A stretch of DNA of 22,500 nt. Origin: Botryococcus braunii (taxonomy: Eukaryota > Chlorophyta > Trebouxiophyceae). Where the stretch lies: positions 85,859 to 108,358 of the forward strand of contig KV908417.1 of assembly GCA_002005505.1 (NCBI GenBank), written 5' to 3'. A program made the position numbers and the translations under genes. Below are positions 1 to 9,975 of the stretch, piece by piece (position 1 is the first letter of the stretch; each line of letters starts with the position of its first letter). Under the pieces are notes generated by a model that made no database searches, had not been told where the DNA came from, and was given only the letters and a program-made list of their open reading frames with translations.

Positions 1-1
1 T

Positions 2-29
2 CTGCATCTCATCATGCCCTCTGGGCTGC
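2..29 (-). repeat. Fragment of dispersed tRNA-like repeat
   Basis: This stretch matches 2730-2757 with few differences; both carry the core gcatctca-catgccctctgg. The fuller copy at 2685-2757 looks tRNA-derived on the minus strand, so this is probably a piece of the same short interspersed element cut by the window edge. Confidence 0.5.
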
Positions 30-33
30 ATTG

Positions 34-93
34 GTTATAGCATAGTATTTTTCCAACTAGGTTAACCTAGTTGGAATAATACTATGCTATAAC
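34..93. repeat. 60-bp near-perfect palindrome
   Basis: Two 30-nt arms meet with no loop at GTTAAC (61-66). Of 30 base pairs, 29 match; the only mismatch is T50 against T77. The extruded hairpin would be AT-rich. It lies next to a fragment of a dispersed tRNA-like repeat (2-29), so it could be the end of a small inverted-repeat element, but no target-site duplication is visible. Confidence 0.9.
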
Positions 94-509
94 ACGGACA
101 ACAATACTGATAACTGGATAATGGAGAAAGGCCAAGTCACCGCCGCTGAAACACTTGATGGGCCTGGAATGCATCAAATATAAAATTAACAACCGCAGCC
201 TGATCCTCTTGCCAAATGAAGCTACGTAGTGACCAGTGGGGGACTGAAGTCACTGGCCACGAGGGCGACGAGATCAAATGTGGGTAGCGGTCACGAACCT
301 GAGCAAGTTTCGGAGACCTGCACAAGCCGACTCGAAGTCAATCGGCTAGATTCGGCGGGAATTTTAAAATTCCAATGTGCAGGCTGCAGATTGCAGCCCC
401 AAAGGTCTAGCAAGTAATACCAGTTTCAACAACACAAATTACAGTCAGCAGTTGGCCGTCCTTCTTCTGTCTCTCTCCAGCTCACCTTCTGAAAGGAAGA
501 TTTCCCGTA
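94..509. other. 5' flank of the chitinase gene
   Basis: No gene is supported here. Short ORFs exist on both strands but have no recognisable domain. The stretch precedes the putative start codon at 510 and should contain the promoter and 5' untranslated region. No clear TATA box was identified. Confidence 0.4.
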
Positions 510-609
510 ATGCCTCTCCTCCCACACGGACAAGTGGGGGAGATCTTATGGAGCAAGCGGGTCCTTTGCTTAACAACCAGGTGGCACGTCTTGGTCGTTG
601 TCGTATTAG
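510..609 (+). CDS. Chitinase exon 1: signal peptide
   Basis: The ATG at 510 opens 33 codons plus one base, followed by the strong donor G|GTGAGT. The residues run from MPLLPHGQ to HVLVVVVL. The hydrophobic run then joins in phase 1 to exon 2, giving VVVVLAARAAADC, a good signal-peptide core with a small-residue cleavage region. The exact phase match and the sense it makes of the N-terminus are the reasons for choosing this start. An upstream start cannot be excluded. Confidence 0.65.
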
Positions 610-1448
610 GTGAGTTGGATACTTGGATGGACAATCTGTTTATGGTTCTAGCCTTGTCTCGAAAATGGAGACGCGGTCGTTCCTTCACGAGCTTTGAAGT
701 GGATATCATAGCTGACATCTCTAAGCCTTTTTATTTTTGGGTAAATGCTTGAATGAAGGCCATTCTCGTGACACTGGAAACTGAACTATTAGTTTGTGCA
801 TGGCTGCAGCAGCTCGAGCAGCCGCGGACTGCAGACCAAATTCATACTGGGATGGCAGTGAGTGCACTTGTTTTTCTGGGTATGAGTGGAATGATTTCCA
901 AACGGCTTGCTGTCCTCCGAATGCAAATTTCGATTGGTACCAGCACAATTGTACATGCGGCCCCTTTGACATCTGGACCGGGGACGCTTGTTGTCGGAAC
1001 AGACAACATTACGATTGGCAGCTGGCAAAATGCGTTTGCAACAGCAAATATATTTGGGATGCTTACCGCGGCGTCTGTGCCACAGGTAAGATGTGTTTTG
1101 GATTTGCAATACGCAACAGAAGTATGATTATTGTGCTATGCATGATTGTTTAGCAAGAAGGTCTATCGCAGGCTGCAGCAGATGCTGTCGGGAAAAAAAT
1201 GTCCGCTTTGATGCAATTTTTATCGTGAGGGCTCGTGGAACATGTCCACTGCTTGTCTTAATGCTCAAACCACATGTGTATGCTTTTAATTTTCTGGGGT
1301 GGGGGACTGGGTAGGCTGCTTTGTCAGTACTCTGCTTATTTGTGCTAGGCCACATACGGAGGATCTTTGATAGTTCACCTCTCCCCCACCTGCTTTCATC
1401 TCCCCACCTTGCTCCGCCCCCCCTCCTCTCTCCCGCTCTCTCACACGT

Positions 1449-1508
<60 letters not shown>

Positions 1509-2849
1509 GCGCGCACGCGCGCGCGCGCAGCACAGACACCCTTAACCCTATCCCAAGTGTTTCTGCTCGAGTCTGCTGTCAGATTCCGGAAATTCTGATG
1601 TCTGATTGCTCCCCGGGGGGTGGGCCGCACCAGCAAATACAACCAACGGGTGTCCCCCGAACGCGTACTGGGACGGAGGCCAGTGTGCTTGCCCCTCCGA
1701 TAAGCTCTGGACGGGCGAGGCGTGCTGCTGGCGCAATGCACATTGGAATAAAAGCTTGGGCACTTGCGAATGTGACACCTATTACGAATGGAATACGGGG
1801 AAATCCTGTGAACCCTGCCCCCTATTGGCAACCTGGAACGGCACCCAATGTAACTGCCGCTATCCATCTAGCTGGGCCACGCCCGACCATACACAGTGTT
1901 GTTTCCCGAATCAGGTCTGGAACCAGACCATTTTTAGCTGCATGTGCCTCCCCGACACCATCTATGAGGGCAATGCGTGCTGTTGGCCCAATTCGCATTG
2001 GAGTTATGAGCTGGACCGCTGCGAATGTATAGCCGGATGGCATTGGGATGCAAATCGGGTTGCCTGTCTTAAAGGTGAGACACAAGCCCCTGATTCAAAT
2101 ACTTGAATTACAATGTTATTGACATGGAGGAAGCAGGGAAGAATTTTGCAAACTTCAAATTTCAAACTTCAAACTACAAACTGGTGGAGCACTTTGTTTC
2201 CGTCCGCATGAATGAAGCTATGGATGCTGGAGACAGGGTAAACATGTGCATCTGAATGTACAGAGTAGGGTATACATGTGCATCTGAATGTACAGAGCAG
2301 GGTATACATGTGCATCTGAATGTACAGAGCAGGGCAAACATGTGCATCTGAAAGAAAAGAGCAGGGTAAACATGTGCATCTGAATGAACAGAGCAGTGAA
2401 GAGAGTGTTTGCACAAGGGGATTTGCACATGCATGCCTTTTTGAGGAACGAATGAGTGTATGAATGTTGAACATGGCTCCTCAAGACAACCGAATGTGAG
2501 CATCAGGCAATGTGCTTGTAAGTGGTGGTTCTGGAGCTGGCATAACAATTGTTTAAACCTTTTACAAGATGAAACAAAAAATGTGGTTTTACTTGAGCTG
2601 TTATTTCTTTACATGTTACGCTTGAGTGAAAGGCTCCCTGCAAGTGCGGAGTGTCAAAGCAGGATGAACGAAAATGAACGATATGACTTGAATCCACGAC
2701 CATGATGAAATAGCATTTGTTCATCCGTTTGCATCTCACCATGCCCTCTGGCCTGGAAAGATGAGATTCTTTCTTTCTTTCTTTATGACCGTGCCCCCCC
2801 CCCCAAACACACACACACGCACAGACAAGCACCCACCCCCCCCCCCCCA

Positions 2850-2881
<32 letters not shown>

Positions 2882-5800
2882 GCACGCGCGCGCACAGGAC
2901 CAGGTGTTCTTGCCAACAATCTTCCCTTCACCGTCTACTGTATGATGAACATTGGTGCAGGTGTTCTTGAACCCTTCCTCCCAGAAAAAGTTTTGTTGAC
3001 TGAGGTTTCTTGCACAAAGTGTGTTCTGAATCACCAATGTTGTGGGTGCAGGCACCGTAACAAGCCCCTCCCCTCCCACATCGCCACCTCCCCCAAGGCC
3101 ACCCCCTCCTTCCCCACCACCCCCATCTCCACCCCCCAAATCCCCACGCCCACCTCCTCCATCTCCCCCTCCAAAGCCTCCACCCCCACCTTCGCCTCCC
3201 AAACGCCTGCCTCCCCCTCCCTCACCTCCTCCCCTCCCAACCCCCAAGAGCCCAGCTCCGCCGTTCCCTCCCCTACGGAGGCCCCCACCCCTGCCCCCGC
3301 CTTTGCAAAGCCCGCTTCCCCCCATCCCCCCACCCCCTACAAGCCCGGTCCCTTCTCCCCCACTTCGGCAGGGGCCGGTCCCCCCTCCCCCATCTCCACG
3401 GATAGCCCCGCCCGCTCCCCTGCTTCCAAAGCGCCCGCCTCCGCCCCCAAGGCCACCGCCCCCGCCCCGAAAGAGTCCCCCGCCGGCCCCTCCCCCGATC
3501 GTTTTCCCGCCCCGCCCGTATCCTGAAATCGTGGCCTTCTGGGGTGCCACGCCTGGCGGTCCCAGCCTCCGAGAGGTGATCTCGCGACCACCTTACAAAT
3601 CCTTTCCCCCGCAGTCATGTCTGAAAGTATCTGATCACGTGATCACCCTACAAGGGGCCTTGTTCCCTTTGACATACTTCCTTGCTCTCTCGTCCTTTTC
3701 CTCCCAGGATCCGTATCTGAAAGTATCTGATCACGTCATCACCCTACAAGGGCCTTGTTCCCTTGGTCATACTTTTTTGCTCTGTGGTCCTTTCCCCCCA
3801 GGAGTCGTGTCTGAAAATATCTGATCACGTGATCAGGTAAGAGGCCTTGTTTCCGTGGTCGTACCCCTTCGCGATGTTGTCCTTTCCCCCCAGGAGTCAT
3901 GTCTGAAAGTATCTGATCCCCTCATCACCTTACAAGGGCCTTGTTCCCTTGCTTGTATCACTTTGCGCTGGGGGCCTTTCCCCTTGGAGTCGTGTCTCAG
4001 AATATCTGACGACTTCATAATCTCACATGTGATCAAATTTGAAATTGTTTTGGCCTTCCCTTGGTCTCACCTCTCCGCGCTGTGGAACTCTTCCCCCGGG
4101 AGTCGTGTCTCAGATGTACATACACGTGTATACCACCAAGTACGTGCATGTGTACGTGTCCGAAAGTATATTTACACATACGGCAAAGCAGAACCATGTC
4201 CAAAGCTGTACTTTCAACTACAAGTCCTACTCTATTAAGGCCATTAGCTGTCCTTGCAACTACAAAAAATTCGTTCAGGTGTTGCCGGGTGCTGAGCGGG
4301 AAGATGGCGGACTGCGGTAAATGCAGGTCCTGGCATGTCACCTGGGGTAAAGCATACACATGCATGCGCACAACATACAGGCGGATTTACATATATGGGG
4401 CGAATTACGGCGAAATGGCGAAAAGACTTAAAAGTACATACACTTGCATCTACAAGCGTGCCTCTGTCCGTATGTTCATGTGCAAAGCAGATGTATATCT
4501 GCTTTGGGCACATATATAAGCCCCAAGCTGCCCTTGCAACTACAAAGACGTTCCAAGTGTTTCTAGGTACTAAGCGGGAAGGTGGCGGACTGCGGTACAG
4601 GCATGTGACCTGGGGTACACCGTCATCAATCTGGCTTTTCTTGCCGTATGGGGGGGCCGACGAGATGTGTCCAGGGTTGGTCCCTCAGACTCTCGACCCT
4701 CGACACCCTGAGCTGCAGAAGCCTGAAACCCTGAAATGCAGAATCCTGAATTTCCGAAACGTTTTGAAACCCTGACAGGTTGAAATGCAGAAGCTTAAAA
4801 TCCTGACACCCTGAGCTACAGAAACCCTGAAACCCTGACGCCCTGAAATGCTGAAGCTTGATATTTCGACAGCTTTAAACAAAATTTCAGAACCCAGACA
4901 CCCTGAAGTGCAGAATCTTGAATTTTCGAGACCTTTTGACACCCTGACACCCTGACACCCTGAAATGCAGAAGTCTGAAATTCTGACACCCTAAGCTCCA
5001 GAAACTTGATGTTTCGAAATGTTTCGAAATCCTGACGCCCTGAGCTGCAGAAGCCTGATATTTTGAAGCTTTGAACCTAAATGACAAAAGCCTGACGCCC
5101 TGAGCTGCAGAAGCCTGAAACCCTGAAATGCAGAAGTTTGGCGTTTTGAAACCTTTTGAAAGCCTGACGTCCTGAGCTGTAGAAGCCTGAAACCCTGACA
5201 CCCTGAAATGCATAAGCCCGAAACCGTGACACCCGTAGTGCACCAAAGAAGGGTGTGTGACTTGGGTGTATCTAAGAGGATTTGTCCCCAGGTAAAAAGT
5301 GAGAAACAAAAGAAGGAGAAGGAAAAGGACGAGATGAAGACGGAGGAGAAGACGAAGGAGAAGAAAGAGGGGGAGAAGAACAAGGAGAAGGAGAAGGAGG
5401 AGAAGACGAAGAAGGAGGAGGACGAGAACAAGGAGAAGGAGAAGGAGGAGAAGGAGAAGGAGGAGGAGGACGAGAACAAGGAGAAGGAGAAGGAGGAGAA
5501 GACGAAGAAGAAGAAGAAGAAGGAGGAGGAGGAGGAGAACAAGGAAAAGGAGAAGGAGGAGAAGACGAAGAAGAAGAAGAAGAAGGAGGAGGAGGAGAAC
5601 AAGGAGAAGGAGGAGAAGACGAAGAAGAAGGAGAAGTTGAAGAAGAAGAAGTAGAAGAGGCATGAGGAGGAGAAGGAGAACAAGGAGGAGGAAAAGACAA
5701 AGAAGAAGGAGAAGAAGTAGAAGAAGGAGAAGTAGAAGAAAGGTGTGTGTTGGGTGTGGCAGCCTCAAATACACGGAGATTCCTACGCGGCCATCGGACA

Positions 5801-6090
5801 GCAGATCCGTTACTGCCAATTGAAATGCATGAAGGTCTTACTAACCACGGTTGTCTTGTATTTAAAATGAAAAGAAAATGGATGATACAACATAAAAACA
5901 ACACCAACAACAATAATGTTAGTTTTAAGGCTTGTTGTGTGGGGTGCATTGGAAGGGATGCAACAGGATTGGTCACGTTGATTTTTCAAGATCAACAAAA
6001 AACATACAGCAACAAAAAGTTGAATAGAACCAAAACAAAAAAAGGAAAGAAAACACAAGAAATATACCAACCGCGCCCCCCCCCCCCAAA

Positions 6091-6125
<35 letters not shown>

Positions 6126-6435
6126 ACACACTGAAGAAGACATGGAAGAAGAAGAAAAAATGTGGGTGTTGTGTGTTGCAGCCTCAAATCTACGGGGATT
6201 CCTATGCTGCCATAGAACAACAGATCCCAAACTGCCAGACAAAAGGCATCAAGGTCTTACTAACCATGGGTGGCCCTCCTGACTACGGCGACTACGGCTT
6301 TCAGGCAGTACTGGATGCAAATTGGTAACCATTCTGCATCTGGTGGATATGTATGTGCTGTCTGTGTGTCTGATGGAAGTTTGTGGTGATATTGTGTGTG
6401 TGTATGTGTGTGTGCGTACGTGCGTGCGTGCGTGC

Positions 6436-6470
<35 letters not shown>

Positions 6471-9400
6471 AACGCGCGCGCGTCATGTTATGAGTGTCAT
6501 ACCGCAAACATTACAGACACACGTCAAATGTGTGTCTGTAATGCTAGCATATGTGTGTTATGTTAAATTACGTTATGGGTTGTTACATTATACGTTACGT
6601 TTTATTATACCAGGGCGTTGGACTGAAACCGCTTTCGGCTTCTGCAGAAATTTGCAAGCCCGAAACTTGAAGGGACTTTGATAAAAGTCCTTATAAGGAA
6701 ATTTTCTGCTGCATTCAGGACCGCAGACCAGATTTGGAACTTGTACATGGGGGGCAAGGCCCCAAATCGGCCGTTTGGGACCGCTGTGTTGGACGGCGTG
6801 ACTTTCGACCTGGAGAAAGGGAACGGGAGTTACATGACCAGCTTCATCGAGCGACTGAACGGTCCGAGCCCCCCCCCCCCTTCCCCCCGGGCCCCGCCCG
6901 GCTGACCTCCCTTGCAGCTGAAGGATCAGGAAGACCCCAACACAGCATTGATGTATTACATTGCTATATTGAGAATTGATATATTATTTTTCGATAAATA
7001 TGTTATATATATTATATTACAATAATATAATATATTTATATTGGTACCATACCAGCCATAGTTATTGTACATTATTCTTATTTTGAACAAAAAAGGCAAG
7101 ATAATAATTAAAAATAATAAATAATCAGAAAAATATAGACGGTATTATTGAACATATCAAAAATCGGCTTCAAGAATATATTTAATTGCTTTTTAATTGC
7201 TAGTGTTTCAGCTGTAATCATGGATGTTTTACATCAATAGGACCCAAATTGCATCAAAGAATATTTCTAACCATCTCGTGACAGTTTCTGAACATTCCTG
7301 ACCCCTAGTGCTGCCCTCTGTACCTCCGGAAAATATAGCCCGTAATTATTGAACATATCAATTGGCGAATTCCCGAATACTTTTTGAATTGAACACCCGA
7401 TTATTTTTCGTACAATAATTATTGCCGGTACGGAATATTACATTTATTTCTATTAATCCCCTTCAAGTCGACCTTACATTGACATTTTTTTTTTCCTAAT
7501 TGAACCGTCTTGGCAAACAGTTTCCGATCCTCCCTTTGTGTAATGCTTTTTGCGCTTGGCCTCACGGGCTTACACCTGTTAGCACATTTTCACTCCTCCT
7601 TTGCTCCCAAGTACGAAAGGAAAGGGGAAACATCCAGCATGTCTCCGCCATTGCGGAGAACGCCCAGCTTGCTGATGCTTTGGGGCCCCTCATCTCCGGC
7701 TGACCGTCTTTCTGCCCCCCTTATCTCTGGCTGACCGCCCTTCTCTGCCCCTTATCTCCGGCTGACCGCCCTTCTGCGCCCCTTCTCTCTGGCTGACCGC
7801 CCTTCTGCGCCCCTTCTCTCTGGCTGACCGTCCTTCTCTGCCCCTTATCTCCGTCTGACGGTCCTTCTGCGCCCCTTATCTCTGGCTGACCTCGTTTCTC
7901 TGACCTTTTTCTTCTATCTGACAGTCCGTCTTTGCTCCACGCCTGAGCCGTCGCTGTGAGCTGCAGGAAATTTTGTCAGGTCACGCAGAGAGTACTGGTT
8001 CACCGCATCTCCTCAGTGCCCCTTCCCGGATGTGTTCATGCAAAGCTTCCTCAACGTCGAAGGCTCTCTGTTCAAGTACATCCATGTCCAGGTGGGTGGC
8101 TGTACAACTCTCCTGTTCAAGTACATGTATGTCCAGGTGGGTGGGCTGTACAACTCACTTGTTCAAGTACATGTATGTCCAGGTGGGTGGGCTGTACAAC
8201 TCACTTGTTCAAGTACATGTATGTCCAGGTGGTCAGGTGGCTGTAACTCACTTGTTCAAGTACATGTATGTCCAGGTGGGTGGGCTGTACAACTCACTTG
8301 TTCAAGTACATGTATGTCCAGGTGGGTGGGCTGTACAACTCACTTGTTCAAGTACACGTATGTCCAGGTGGGTGGGCTGTACAACTCACTTGTTCAAGTA
8401 CATGTATGTCCAGGTGGGTGGGCTGTACAACTCACTTGTTCAAGTACATGTATGTCCAGGTGGGTGGGCTGTACAACTCACTTGTTCAAGTACATGTATG
8501 TCCAGGTGGGTGGGCTGTACAACTCACTTGTTCAAGTACATGTATGTCCAGGTGGGTGGGCTGTACAACTCACTTGTTCAAGTACATGTATGTCCAGGTG
8601 GGTGAGCTGTGCAACTCATCTGTTCAAATCACTCTTCTACATTCCTTGTCCTTGGAGACTCCCTAGTCAGGCATAGAATACTGTTCATGTCTAGGTGGGT
8701 GGCTGTTCATGTCGCTCTTCTACATTTCTTCTTTTTCGAAACTCCATGTTCAATTATACTCTCTCTTGTCAACTGACATGTAATTTGGTGGGTGTGCAAA
8801 TCTAATTTTGGGGATGCAGGTTTAAAACCCGAAGATCTGAGATGACATAAACCTCCTACCTAGCTACATGACATCCTTTGAAGGTCTCGTAAATTGAAAT
8901 TTGATTTGGGGGGTGCAGTTTTACTACCAGAAGATGTGAGATGACATAAACCTCCTACCTAGCTACATGACATCCTTTGAATGTCTCGTAAATTGAAATT
9001 TGATTTGGGGGGTGCAGTTTTACTACCAGAAGATGTGAGATGACATAAACCTCCTACCTAGCTACATGACATCCTTTGAATGTCTCGTGAATTGAAATTT
9101 GACTTGGGGGGTGCAGTTTTACTACCAGAAGATGTGAGATGACATAAACCTCCTACATAGCTACATGACATCCTTTAAATTTCTCGTAAATTGAAATTTG
9201 ATTTGGGGGGTGCAGTTTTACAACCAGAAGATCTGCAGTGACATGAACCTCCTGCTTAGCTACATGACCTACTGGGCCCCATTGTACGCCCGTAATCCTC
9301 TCAGCAATGTGCGTTGTAGCATTACTTGTGTCATCAATAAGGAAACATCATGCTATGTACAATAAAGCATTATGCTGCGTATATTGAAGCATTTTGAAAA

Positions 9401-9641
9401 GTATATTTAAGCAGCATAGTTAAGCAATTTGCTATGTATGTTCGAGTAATACGCTATGTGTCCTTAAGCACTATACTACGGATATTTAAGTTTTATGTTC
9501 TGCAGCATTTTACGTGGCATTAGTGACCCCATGGTTCTCGTACTTTAGCATGTACCTCTCTCAACATTGTTATCATGCGCCACTGTTTGTTTGCATGCTG
9601 CGTGCTCAAGCTTACATGGATAGACATTTTGTGCTCTGTTT

Positions 9642-9701
<60 letters not shown>

Positions 9702-9770
9702 CCCTCTGTGTGTATGTGTGTGAGTGGGGGGGGGGAGAAAGAGAGACAGACAGACAGACAGAGAGAGAGA

Positions 9771-9863
<93 letters not shown>

Positions 9864-9894
9864 TGAGAGGGAGAGGGAGGGAGAGGGGGGGAGG

Positions 9895-9975
<81 letters not shown>

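Larger units (their letters stand above)
2075..3051 (+). other. Intron 3: minisatellite, tRNA-like repeat, poly-C/CA
   Basis: This 977-bp gap holds a 32-bp minisatellite (2240-2400), a tRNA-like repeat on the minus strand (2685-2757) and C-run/CA tracts (2794-2895). No exon is recognised. The donor is GTGAGA and the acceptor is GGTGCAG. Confidence 0.7.

Noticed and set aside
1128..2032. Long ORFs across the CA/CG microsatellite on both strands
   Set aside because: Reading is driven by the dinucleotide repeat; the real coding frame there is the spliced Cys-rich exon 1634-2074.
2783..3550. Gly-rich minus-strand ORF of 255 codons
   Set aside because: It is the complement of the Pro-rich chitinase linker.
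5208..5976. Lys/Glu-rich plus ORF and Ser/Pro or Leu-rich minus ORFs
   Set aside because: Products of the polypurine tract, with no domain and no splice context that fits a neighbour.
7956..8676. Repetitive Cys/Val/Gly proteins encoded by the 46-bp array
   Set aside because: All three frames are open because of the unit composition; the array is a donor minisatellite after exon 10. Retention in some isoforms is left as a finding, not a gene call.
8070..9314. CRISPR-like array
   Set aside because: Units are contiguous without unique spacers, the context is eukaryotic, and the units are explained by exon-junction duplication.
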